Shown piece after piece: positions 39,101 through 53,200 of a stretch of DNA of 64,000 bases. Positions within the stretch are counted from its first letter, which is position 1. Each line of letters begins with the position of its first letter. Under the pieces are notes generated by a model. The model did not search any database. It was not told the DNA's origin and saw nothing but the letters and a program-made list of their open reading frames with translations. The stretch lies in contig NC_092676.1 in assembly GCF_964355755.1 (NCBI RefSeq), positions 20,504,288 through 20,568,287 on the forward strand, read 5' to 3'. The position numbers and the translations under genes are program-made. Source of the DNA: Antedon mediterranea. Its lineage: Eukaryota; Echinodermata; Crinoidea; Comatulida; Antedonidae.

Positions 39101-42012
39101 ATAAAGTGAATAACTATTATGTGACATTAAATGGCATATTCAACAAAAACATTAAAAAAATTTTTTTTTTTTAGGGGAACAATATATCTTTAATGCTTTT
39201 CTATTGTTGTTTTTTAAAATACTTAAAAACCACCATGATATACTATAAAATACAGAAGTATCAGAGTGCTAAATTTTCAGAAATACATCATCAAATTTAA
39301 TTACAATATCAATTCCAGAGTATTAAAAATTAACAATATTAATCACAGATATACTGTATTACACGTTTAAACAATGATCAAATTGACCTCAACAAGATCC
39401 TGTGAATCTAGTGGAGTATTAATACGCATTATCTTCTCGTAAGTACGCAGAGCCAGGTTGATTGTCCATCTATCATTCAACATCACTTCTGTAGTGAATG
39501 TACCTGGAGCAAAACAGTTCACTAAAGCGCAAAGCACACGGCTATCGACCAAGTCATCCAATGTCTAAAACAGATAAAAAGAAAGTTACTTTATTTCACA
39601 GAGCTGTAGCAAAAAACATGTTTGCATGAGTTTGATAGTGTAGGCCAAGCTTTATAGTTAGCATTGTAGGCTCTTTTTTTTAAAAATGGGTAAACCTGTA
39701 AACACAAAATGAGTGGTGTACAACAGTATATACAACAACTATGTAAACAACACCTTATGCTAACATACCTGAACATGCAACTTACGGCCTTCGCGGCTCG
39801 TCTGTAGCTGTGCATTTATCATTTCCAACACAGCGTCCTCAGCATCAGGCCTAGGCCACATTTTGTTCTTTGGCTTAAACTTCTTGCAATAATTATCCCC
39901 TGGAAATGGTGTGTAAGGAAGAGAAGGTGTGGCAGACACAGCCTCTGGTTCCTGTTGAAAATTAACATTTTTCTTGCTTCAAAATGAAGTACAGTGAGAA
40001 AGAACAAATGTAATTTATAAGGTCTTGTTTTAATGACAGCTTACCGGAGATGAAGGAAGACTCTCTGATATCACAGCACCGCTTCCAAATCCTGATAACA
40101 ATGATTTGGTCACTTTTGCTTTTTTCTTCTTTGCACTTTTTTCAGGACGAAGTTTAGGAATCCACTTGAAAAAACATAAAAATACAGTTTCAATGGTTTT
40201 TTGATTATTATTTAAATTGTGCAAGGGATAGCATACAGATCTTACAGCCTTGGCATGTTAAAACACTGTCAGATCATTGAAGTTAAGCAACGTTGGGTCC
40301 GGTTAGAGCTTGGATGGGAGACCATCTGGAAAAATATTGGGTGCTGTATAATATGGATCCGGGGTCGTCTTATTAGGCAGTTGAAATCAGACTTTCATGT
40401 ATCTGCCTCAGACTTATTGGCTATGCCTCTTCTCTGGTCAAGGTGGGCACTGGATGAGAGAAGCCCTTGATTAATGATAGGACCAACAGTCCATCATTCA
40501 GATTAATGTAAGACTAATTGACATTGTTGTTTTGCGACAGACGTCGGCCATAATAAATAAATCATAATAACGGGTCTTACCTCAAACGGAACTTCAGTGA
40601 GAACTTTGTCATCCTTGTGAAGGAGATATTCAAGTCTTTCCCAGGTAAACCAAATGTCATGACACACCAAACGCCACAACAAATCAAACACCTGCAAAAT
40701 TATATTTTATTTGTTAAATTTATTTATTAGGTAGATTTTCGTACATTATTGAACTCATTGTATATGCGCTATACTAACACCTGTTACTCTGAAACTTGGA
40801 TGGATCATATTCAACAAGCTCCACCCACTACTTACATGTTCAGCGTGTCTCATTGCAAATAATCTACAATCAACAAATACATCAACTGGAATAATATCAC
40901 TGGAAAAAAAGCAGGCGAAATATGTCAATATACTCAAATGTCTTCACATTAGTTAAATATGATGGAACCTTCTTTTTGGGAATATTAATGAATCAATGGG
41001 TACCTGGTCAGGTCAAAGCACTAACATGCTGATTACTGGCTGCAATATTATGGAAGTATGTTTCCATATATGTTTGATAAAAAATGACCGGGGTAATATG
41101 TCGATATCCGTGATTGTGCAACTGGGTGCTAGCTTGGTTTTTTTGTCTTTTTGTTTCCATTCTTTCTCTTTATTGTCGAGCGCATAGAGACATCGTTTAT
41201 TTGCGCTATATAAATCTATCTATTATTATTTATCATTAAGCGTCATTTGAACATACAGTACATATATGGAATTTGTGCTATATAAACCTGTCTGACATTT
41301 AGTTTATCTCATGTCATAATACTTACTTTTCTTTCAGTTCACCTATTACCCACTCCATACGAGACACTTTCTGTTGCTGTGTCAGCCCATCAAAACTTTT
41401 TAGCTTTTTGTTGTCAACACCTGTTAGGCCTTTTGGAAAAAAATAAAACAAAAGATAGCATTTTAGATCTTTAATTTATATTTAAGAAAGAAAAAGTACA
41501 CAACAAAACTAATAATTTGCAATACTGCAATATAGATACTGTTTGTATACATACCTTGTAAAATAATACAGTATATGATTAAGTATACTTTATGATATGA
41601 AATTTGGCAAAAAATAGGAGGTGGGATTATACATCAGAATGGAATGTGTCATTCACAAATAATTATTGATGCAGGGGTGCTTCTAAAAACCTAGATGGTA
41701 CATCTAATGGAGTGTCCATGTCCATCACTCTACCACCCACCACATCATGAACAACATAGTCACTGTGCGTCATGGTCACCTAAAACTTGTAAGTCACTAA
41801 GTCACTCACACAGTGGTCTGTCATGGTATTCATGGGAAGTTAAATAAATAATGTACGAAGTAAACCAAGTTCATATATTTACTTTGAATAAGCATTTTTA
41901 AGTTGGTTCCTTTTAGCAAGTCCATTATGACATTGTTCAGTAGATGGTCATACGATTGCAGACGGAAGTTCACCCATGCTGTGAAACCGTTGATTTTTGT
42001 TCGTAGAGACAT
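30103..42012 (-). CDS. Tandem CH-domain and ankyrin-repeat protein, 1086 aa, complete
   Basis: Exons in coding order: 42012-41883, 41429-41327, 40899-40836, 40691-40581, 40164-40045, 39951-39769, 39564-39388, 38965-38876, 38610-38484, 38379-38300, 38178-38120, 38025-37844, 37546-37470, 37099-37050, 36945-36750, 36291-36181, 33987-33964, 33818-33719, 33588-33468, 33136-32983, 32536-32417, 32052-31757, 31241-31164, 31067-30901, 30568-30452, 30326-30103. They sum to 3261 nt, exactly 1087 codons with all phases closing. Residues 5-130 look like a calponin-homology domain (INGFTAWVNFRL, LLWRLVCHDIWF). Residues 235-325 look like a second (SRVLCALVNCF, NTPLDSQDLVE). A helical, charged middle follows to about 500. 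Ankyrin repeats then run from about 535 to 1010 (ALHMAARNGNYDVALYLLES, GGNTPLHYAAG). A role as a cytoskeletal adaptor is an inference from the domains; I do not recognise a named orthologue. Start is the ATG at 42012; an upstream coding exon is possible. Confidence 0.85.
33232..33327. repeat. 15-bp minisatellite 'agttgataacatgct'
   Basis: Roughly six imperfect copies, in the CH-ankyrin gene intron between 33136 and 33468. The plus-strand open frame across it is a product of the 15-bp period and is not a gene. Confidence 0.88.
33988..36180 (-). other. Largest intron of the CH-ankyrin gene (2.2 kb)
   Basis: It separates the exon at 36291-36181 from the 24-nt exon at 33987-33964. It contains no confident element. 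A minus-strand open segment at 34436-34528 with a fair acceptor does not fit the phase of the flanking exons. The plus-strand frames near 35749 lack support. Confidence 0.5.
36320..36592 (-). mobile_element. tRNA-Ser/Leu-like SINE, family 2, full-length copy
   Basis: Read on the minus strand the element starts near 36592 with tgggtggccgagtggttaag, a class II tRNA-like A box, and has a B box ggttcgaggc (36527-36518). The body contains ccatggttctggtggtagaa, then tcttcggataagg-type sequence, and the conserved ggttaccccggtgtactag stretch. A second copy is at 58590-58820. It sits in a CH-ankyrin intron in the sense of transcription. Confidence 0.78.
37155..37255. mobile_element. MITE family A, copy 7 (internally rearranged)
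   Basis: The left side is intact (ctaactagtttgacaaaaa, gtgtgatgtgcccaaatatg). The tatggtagtgatatg segment is then duplicated and most of the right arm is missing, ending gtttgacagagct. It is in the CH-ankyrin gene intron between 37099 and 37470. Confidence 0.65.
40241..40571 (+). mobile_element. SINE with a 5S rRNA-derived head
   Basis: From about 40241 to 40352 the sequence follows eukaryotic 5S rRNA: gatcattgaagttaagcaac, gttgggtccggttagagc, then ttggatgggagaccatctgg and gggtgctgta, which includes the internal TFIIIA/pol III control region. It has substitutions and a small 5' deletion. About 210 bp of unrelated sequence follow, ending cgtcggccataataaataaa and a short AT repeat. Head, foreign tail and simple-repeat end fit a 5S-derived (SINE3-type) retroposon, not an rRNA gene. 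It lies antisense in a CH-ankyrin intron and its 3' end is within about 10 bp of the splice donor next to the exon 40691-40581. Confidence 0.85.
41095..41240 (+). mobile_element. LINE/SINE 3'-tail remnant
   Basis: The end tttgcgctatataaatctat followed by ctattattattt is the typical gcgctatataaat-(att)n terminus of CR1/L2-group elements and the SINEs that borrow their tails. The upstream part is too decayed to identify. Confidence 0.5.
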
Positions 42013-42661
42013 TCTTCACAATGTTTACACTTTTGTTTTTGAAATGTTAATGAAATGACGTTAAATTGATTTGCAAGAAATCATATCAATAATTTTTCTG
42101 TAGTGTAACTTATACTTGCATGGTTGCAAATCCCTTTCAAGATAAAAAAAAAACAAGACTGTAAGTTAACATAAATACAGTACACAAATAAGCAATTTGA
42201 ATTACTATACATATATAGGCCTAGGCCTATAAAGCCTCTAGTAATGGTGTTTTGAACAGCTGGTATAATGATAATTCTAGAAATATTTATTTTATTAACC
42301 AATTAAATTGATCTAATTAATTTGAAAGGAGGACGAAATGACCACGCGATTTACCCCACAAAAGATCCCTTATTGTTCGGGCTTCGAAAATGCCTAAAAA
42401 ACGAAAAGTACGAAATGTTTCACAATGCAGCCTAAAATAGTAAATAATAGAGTTAAAAAGTAGTACGTTTTATATAATATTAATAAAAATGATATTATAA
42501 TGTGTTTCTTGGTTATACATAAACATGATCAAACACATATTACTCAAATAAATCGTCTAAATCAACTACTAACCAAGTTTAAAAAAAATAAATCACGATT
42601 CAAAGTTACTATACTTTTTGTTGTTGTTGATGATGCCATGGCGAAGTCAAACAAATGTAAA

Positions 42662-42671
42662 GCGCATGCGC
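42662..42671. promoter_or_regulatory. NRF-1 binding palindrome
   Basis: The sequence gcgcatgcgc, preceded by A and followed by A, is a perfect match to the core NRF-1 consensus. In mammals NRF-1 activates genes of mitochondrial expression, including TFB1M. Confidence 0.65.
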
Positions 42672-42723
42672 ACTTCAATTAATAACGATCGAGAGGCACA
42701 TGTAAACAGGTCACGGATAACCA

Positions 42724-42976
42724 CCGGAAGTATTGCTGAAGTTACGCAATCAAATAGTAAAACGCATGACGTTGACGTAGCAACAAAATAACTCCACGCA
42801 TGGTGTGTAGGCCAACGTGAGCACAGGTCTAAACATGGCGCTCTAAAGTAGGTTTTACACTACAAATAAGGTCACCGGAAGCATTTTATCCTATAACCGG
42901 AAGTACTAGGTCATTATCTATAATTGATATTTCCGTTTCCGGTATAAATAATGACCTTTAACAATTGTACTTCCGG
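42724..42976. promoter_or_regulatory. Cluster of ETS/GABP (CCGGAAGT) motifs
   Basis: ccggaagt at 42724-42731, ccggaagc at 42875-42882, ccggaagt at 42897-42904, a reverse-oriented ttccggt near 42937-42943, and acttccgg at 42969-42976. Multiple paired sites in both orientations are typical of TATA-less, GABP-driven bidirectional promoters. Confidence 0.62.
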
Positions 42977-43534
42977 TACACTTCAACAACACATCCGGCG
43001 TTTATTCGTGACCTCTGTCCTTCTTTCGCTTCTCCTGTAAACAAACTTGGTACACGTGGGTGGTGTGGCGATGTCATAAATAGTGTAAAACTACTATACT
43101 TTATTACTCAGTTTTTAGATATATAACATAATATAATTATTACAATTTGATCAGACGTTTTTTCTAGTCTGTATGTTAAATGTAGTGATAGAATATACAT
43201 TACTAGTAGTGGTTAGTTTTACAGTCTTTTTTAAAGCTAGGCCTAATTTTCGAGTATCACCATCCATGCTGCTGACATGCTGGCGTGTTAGTGTTGCATG
43301 CGTGATGTGGAGGAGACACAATAGGAGTCGATTGGTCCATTCGTACCATTACTGTACACATGTACATGATTGTAACATGTTCCTGTATAAATCCAGAGGT
43401 TTATATTATTTTAATATAAGTGTATTCATTCATTTTTTTCAGATGTTTAGTAATTTATATTATCTATTTTATTTAATAATTAATAAATTATATAAATATT
43501 TAATTAATATATTGTTTTATATTATATAAAATAA

Positions 43535-46352
<2,818 letters not shown>

Positions 46353-46705
46353 CACATGCTAATTTATATGTTGTCGGCTACACATGGTTTAATAATGGCA
46401 CAAAAGGACATTTTCAAAATGGACATGGCAGCCATCGCTGTCTGCAAGCTGGAACACCACATCGTATTGGCTACTGCTCCAACTGCTTGTTCTCAATATT
46501 TGGGAGTATAATCTTTTTTACAAGATGGTATTCATTTCAATTAAAAACTACATTTTAATTTTCAGTCAAATTTTTTTTTTATAATACTGTATGATAAATG
46601 GTAGAGCAAATTTGATGTATGTTAGAAGATGTGTATTCTTTTTTACCTTTTACGGCTCTATTTCCCAGAAGAAATTCTGGTACACTAGTCAACAAGCGGT
46701 TGTGG

Positions 46706-46711
46706 AATAAA
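46706..46711 (+). terminator. Candidate TFB1M poly(A) signal
   Basis: AATAAA about 355 nt after the TFB1M stop at 46350-46352, in the stretch ggttgtggaataaaaatatg. Confidence 0.45.
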
Positions 46712-47027
46712 AATATGATTTACATGGTATCAGTGGCGTAAATGCAGAAGCCCAAGGATTTTTCAACATATTTTAATGCCCATTTTCTTTCTCATAGCAT
46801 CATTGCTAGTTCGTGCACAAAACAATAATACATGTACAAAAATCTTTCAAAATGTAACAATGGTAACAATGGTACGAAAGCATGAAAGAGTTTCTTTGAC
46901 GTAAATTCTCAGAACACGCCCGTAATGATGGTTACAATACAGGCCTCGTAGAGGTAACATCAATGTAATACAGTTATAAGAAGCTAGTTTGAAAGTAAGA
47001 AATATCCCGGAATATATTATGTAGTAA

Positions 47028-47033
47028 TTTATT
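47028..47033 (-). terminator. Candidate WDR3 poly(A) signal
   Basis: AATAAA on the minus strand about 216 nt beyond the WDR3 stop at 47249. Confidence 0.4.
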
Positions 47034-47248
47034 ACATTTGCGTTGTATGTGTGAATTGGGTATAGCTTAAATAAATCAAGGTAGTTGACAGTGTGTCTGT
47101 ACAGTAGGTGTACATTTAAAAGATAACAAAGCTGATGCTTTGTACCACATGCTCAAACCCATCTCAATCAATAGTACATTTTAAATATATTGTAGATGGC
47201 ATCTGCTACATTATGTCCCATAATTGTAAATGATAGATCATAATTTGG

Positions 47249-50200
47249 TTACAATGCAAGTAGTGCTACACCCTTCCTCTTTCTTGTTTGTTTTCTCTTG
47301 CGACCAGCTTCCTGGAACTTGTCTGTAGCGTCTGTAAAAAATGTCACCTCTTTCTTTGTTTCAATCTCACTTTGTAAGAACTTCAAGGCTGCCATATTGA
47401 AACCAATAGTATCCTGAAAACAAAAATTCTTTGTATGTAAACTAAAGCTACTATCAAACTTGATGTGACAAAAACTGTGTTGTGCCCATACCGTATATGG
47501 ACGTGATGATGTCATATCTTTACCATATTTGGGTACATCACAATTTTTTGTAAAAAAAATTATGTTAAGCTAAGTTTACACCATCTTAGTTTAATGCATG
47601 CTATTTATATGTTTTTCTAATTTAATAATACTGGACATTTATATCAACATTTATTCAATATTTACCCTCATGTTACCAACAGTTGATGAGATGTGACCCC
47701 TAAGTCGGTCAATGACTGGTAGGAGTACCTGATTAGATGTGATCTGCCCATGATGGATCCTGCAAAGAATATTTTTTACCATACTGTAGTTATATTTATA
47801 TATATATACAGTTCAATTATTTGACGTATCATATGATATGCATTATTGCAATTTAGGTGGTACAGTGCACGTTCAATTTAAAAAAGAAAGATTTTAAGCA
47901 ACACAAGACTGGCGACTGAATATGTTTGAAGACCAACATGTAGAGTAGTGGGCATCTTTTCAGCAAAACAAATTCACACCCTATTGTTTTTTATTCAACT
48001 AGGGACTTCGGATTGGAGATAATAAAGTTATCTCATGTCTTATGTCTAGCCTTCGACATTCACAGTAGGTGTGTTATAAAATAAATGAATGTTTTGCAGT
48101 TAAAATTAGAAAATGATAATCATACCTGAGCAAAAATAGAAGACATCTACAGGTCAGTTCAGACTCCCACTCCAATGACAAAAAAACATCAAGAAGTTTG
48201 AGTAAATCCTCAACATAATGGAATGGTAATACTAATAGAGCTTCTTCCAGTTCACTAAAGAGTTAATGAACAACAACTGAGTTAGTAGATTGAACAACAT
48301 TGTTATTTCAATTATTGTAGTAGATATTAAGGAAAGGAATATGGAGAATTGAGTACAAGAGACTATTACTGTATTTCAAACAACCTGAAGGTGCATGTAA
48401 ATAAACTAATGACCCTAGCTAGTGTAGACTAGAATAGATAGTCTAGACTAGCTAGATAGTCTATCCTACAGTAGTTAGATAGACTAGCTAGATAGTCCAT
48501 CCTACAGTAGTTAGATAGTCTAGACTAGTTAGATAGTCTATCCTACAGTAGTTAGATAGTCTAGACTAGTTAGATAGTCTATCCTACAGTAGTTAGATAG
48601 TCTAGACTAGCTAGATAGTCTATCCTACAGTAGTTAGATAGTCTAGACTAGCTAGATAAGCGATACTACAGTAGTTAGATAGTCTAGACTAGCTAGATAG
48701 TCTATCCTACAGTAGTTAGATAGTCTAGACTAGCTAGATAAGCGATACTACAGTAGTTAGATAGTCTAGACTAGCTAGATAGTCTATCCTACTGTAGTTA
48801 GATAGTCTAGACTAGCTAGATAGTCTATACTACAGTAGTTAGATAGTCTATACTAGCTAGATAGTCTATACTACAGTAGTTAGATAGTCTAGACTAGCTA
48901 GATAGTCTATCCTACAGTAGTTAGATAGTCTAGACTAGCTAGATAGTCTATACTACAGTAGTTGGATAGTCTAGACTAATTAGATAGTCTATCCTACAGT
49001 AGTTAGATAGTCTAGACTAGTTAGATAGTCTATCCTACAGTAGTTAGATAGTCTAGACTAGCTAGATAGTCTATACTACAGTAGTTAAATAGTCTATCCT
49101 ACAGTAGTTAGATAGTCTATACTACAGTAGTTAGATAGTCTAGACTAGCTAGATAGTCTATACTACAGTAGTTAGATAGTCTATCCTACAGTAGTTAGAT
49201 AGTCTAGACTAGCTAGATAGTCTATACTACAGTAGTTCGATGGCCTAGACTAGCTAGATAGTCTATCCTACAGTAGTTAGATAGTCTAGACTAGCTATAT
49301 AGTCTATCCTACAGTAGTTAGATAGTCTATACTACAGTAGTTAGATAGTCTATACTACAGTAGCTAGATAGTCTATACTACAGTAGTTAGATAGTCTATC
49401 CTACAGTAGTTAGATAGTCTAGACTAGCTAGAAAGGCTATACTACAGTAGTTAGATAGTCTATACTAGCTAGATAGTCTATCCTACAGTAGTTAGATAGT
49501 CTAGACTAGCTATATAGTCTATCCTACAGTAGTTAGATAGTCTAGACTAGCTATATAGTCTATCCTACAGTAGTTAGATAGTCTATACTACAGTAGTTAG
49601 ATAGTCTATACTACAGTAGTTAGATAGTCTATACACAGTAGCTAGATAGTCTAGACTAGCTAGATAGTCTATCCTACAGTAGTTAGATAGTCTAGACTAG
49701 CTAGATAGGCTATACTACAGTAGTTAGATAGTCTATCCTACAGTAGTTAGATAGTCTAGACTAGCTAGATAGGCTATACTACAGTAGTTAGATAGGCTAT
49801 ACTAGCTAGATAGGCTACACTACAGTAGTTAGATAGTCTAGACTAGCTAGATAGGCTATACTACAGTAGTTAGATAGGCTATACTAGCTATATAGTCTAT
49901 CCTACAGTAGTTAGATAGTCTAGACTAGCTAGATAGGCTATACTACAGTAGTTAGATAGTCTATACTAGCTAGATAGTCTATCCTACAGTAGTTAGATAG
50001 TCTAGACTAGCTATATAGTCTATCCTACAGTAGTTAGATAGTCTATCCTACAGTAGTTAGATAGTCTATCCTACAGTAGTTAGATAGTCTATCCTACAGT
50101 AGTTAGATAGTCTATCCTACAGTAGTTAGATAGTCTATCCTACAGTAGTTAGATAGTCTATCCTACAGTAGTTAGATAGTCTATACTACAGTAGTTAGAT

Positions 50201-53200
50201 AGTCTATACTACAGTAGTTAGATAGTCTATACTACAGTAGTTAGATAGTCTAGACTACAGTAGTTAGATAGTCTATACTACAGTAGTTAGATAGTCTATA
50301 CTACAGTAGTTAGATAGTCTAGACTACAGTAGTTAGATAGTCTATACTACAGTAGTTAGATAGTCTATACTACAGTAGTTAGATAGTCTATACTACAGTA
50401 GTTAGATAGTCTATACTACAGTAGTTAGATAGTCTATACTACAGTAGTTAGATAGTCTATACTACAGTAGTTAGATAGTCTATACTACAGTAGTTAGATA
50501 GTCTATACTACAGTAGTTAGATAGTCTATACTACAGTAGCTATATAGTCTATCCTACAGTAGTTAGATAGTCTATACTAGCTATATAGTCTATCCTACAG
50601 TAGTTAGATAGTCTAGACTACAGTAGTTAGATAGTCTATACTACAGTAGTTAGATAGTCTATACTACAGTAGTTAGATAGTCTATACTACAGTAGTTAGA
50701 TAGTCTATACTACAGTAGTTAGATAGTCTATACTAGCTATATAGTCTATCCTACAGTAGTTAGATAGTCTATACTAGCTATATAGTCTATACTACAGTAG
50801 TTAGATAGTCTATACTAGCTATATAGTCTATACTACAGTAGCTAGATAGTCTAGACTAGCTAGATAGTCTATCCTACAGTAGTTAGATAGTCTATACTAG
50901 CTAGATAGTCTATCCTACAGTAGTTAGATAGTCTAGACTAGCTATATAGTCTATCCTACAGTAGTTAGATAGTCTATATTACAGTAGTTAGATAGTCTAT
51001 CCTACAGTAGTTAGATAGTCTATACTAGCTAGATAGGCTATACTACAGTAGTTAGATAGTTTAGACTAGCTAGATAGTCTATCCTACAGTAGTTAGATAG
51101 TCTATACTACAGTAGCTAGATAGTCTAGACTAGCTAGATAGTCTAGACTAGTTAGATAGTCTAGACTAGCTAGATAGTCTATCCTACAGTAGTTAGATAG
51201 TCTATACTAGCTAGATAGTCTATCCTACAGTAGTTAGATAGTCTAGACTAGCTAGAAAGGCTATACTACAGTAGTTAGATAGGCTATACTAGCTAGATAG
51301 GCTACACTACAGTAGCTAGATAGTCTAGACTAGCTAGATAGTCTATCCTACGGTAGTTAGATAGTCTATACTACAGTAGCTAGATAGTCTAGACTAGTTA
51401 GATAGTCTATACTAGCTAGATAGGCTATACTACAGTAGTTAGATAGGCTATACTAGCTAGATAGTCTATCCTACAGTAGTTAGATAGTCTATACCACAGT
51501 AGCTAGATAGTCTAGACTAGCTATATAGTCTATCCTACAGTAGTTAGATAGTCTAGACTAGCTATATAGTCTATCCTACAGTAGTTAGATAGTCTATACT
51601 ACAGTAGTTAGATAGTCTATACTACAGTAGTTAGATAGTCTATACACAGTAGCTAGATAGTCTAGACTAGCTAGATAGTCTATCCTACAGTAGTTAGATA
51701 GTCTAGACTAGCTAGATAGGCTATACTACAGTAGTTAGATAGTCTATCCTACAGTAGTTAGATAGTCTAGACTAGCTAGATAGGCTATACTACAGTAGTT
51801 AGATAGGCTATACTAGCTAGATAGGCTACACTACAGTAGTTAGATAGTCTAGACTAGCTAGATAGGCTATACTACAGTAGTTAGATAGGCTATACTAGCT
51901 ATATAGTCTATCCTACAGTAGTTAGATAGTCTAGACTAGCTAGATAGGCTATACTACAGTAGTTAGATAGTCTATACTAGCTAGATAGTCTATCCTACAG
52001 TAGTTAGATAGTCTAGACTAGCTATATAGTCTATCCTACAGTAGTTAGATAGTCTATCCTACAGTAGTTAGATAGTCTATCCTACAGTAGTTAGATAGTC
52101 TATCCTACAGTAGTTAGATAGTCTATCCTACAGTAGTTAGATAGTCTATCCTACAGTAGTTAGATAGTCTATCCTACAGTAGTTAGATAGTCTATCCTAC
52201 AGTAGTTAGATAGTCTATACTACAGTAGTTAGATAGTCTATCCTACAGTAGTTAGATAGTCTATACTACAGTAGTTAGATAGTCTATCCTACAGTAGTTA
52301 GATAGTCTAGACTACAGTAGTTAGATAGTCTATACTACAGTAGTTAGATAGTCTATACTACAGTAGTTAGATAGTCTATACTACAGTAGTTAGATAGTCT
52401 ATACTACAGTAGTTAGATAGTCTATACTACAGTAGTTAGATAGTCTATACTACAGTAGTTAGATAGTCTATACTACAGTAGTTAGATAGTCTATACTACA
52501 GTAGTTAGATAGTCTATACTACAGTAGCTATATAGTCTATCCTACAGTAGTTAGATAGTCTATACTAGCTATATAGTCTATCCTACAGTAGTTAGATAGT
52601 CTAGACTACAGTAGTTAGATAGTCTATACTACAGTAGTTAGATAGTCTATACTACAGTAGTTAGATAGTCTATACTACAGTAGTTAGATAGTCTATACTA
52701 GCTATATAGTCTATCCTACAGTAGTTAGATAGTCTATACTAGCTATATAGTCTATACTACAGTAGTTAGATAGTCTATACTAGCTATATAGTCTATACTA
52801 CAGTAGCTAGATAGTCTAGACTAGCTAGATAGTCTATCCTACAGTAGTTAGATAGTCTATACTAGCTAGATAGTCTATCCTACAGTAGTTAGATAGTCTA
52901 GACTAGCTATATAGTCTATCCTACAGTAGTTAGATAGTCTATACTACAGTAGTTAGATAGTCTATCCTACAGTAGTTAGATAGTCTATACTAGCTAGATA
53001 GGCTATACTACAGTAGTTAGATAGTTTAGACTAGCTAGATAGTCTATCCTACAGTAGTTAGATAGTCTATACTACAGTAGCTAGATAGTCTAGACTAGCT
53101 AGATAGTCTAGACTAGTTAGATAGTCTAGACTAGCTAGATAGTCTATCCTACAGTAGTTAGATAGTCTATACTAGCTAGATAGTCTATCCTACAGTAGTT

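Larger units (their letters stand above)
46353..47248. other. Convergent 3' UTRs of TFB1M and WDR3
   Basis: There is no coding frame. Candidate poly(A) signals are AATAAA at 46706-46711 for TFB1M and its complement at 47028-47033 for WDR3. The two transcripts would then end about 320 bp apart without overlapping. Confidence 0.55.

Noticed and set aside
40241-40352. Functional 5S rRNA gene
   Set aside because: It has substitutions and a small deletion in the 5' half, no T-run terminator directly after the 3' end, and a fused SINE tail.
42590-42639. Minus-strand ATG at 42639 in a good start context (MASSTTT...)
   Set aside because: The frame reaches a stop quickly, and none of the possible donors gives a phase matching the exon at 42012. 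It is kept only as a possible upstream open frame.
43173-43529. 118-codon plus-strand frame upstream of TFB1M
   Set aside because: It lies in the promoter and likely 5' UTR intron, has biased Phe/Tyr composition from AT-rich DNA, and shows no family similarity.
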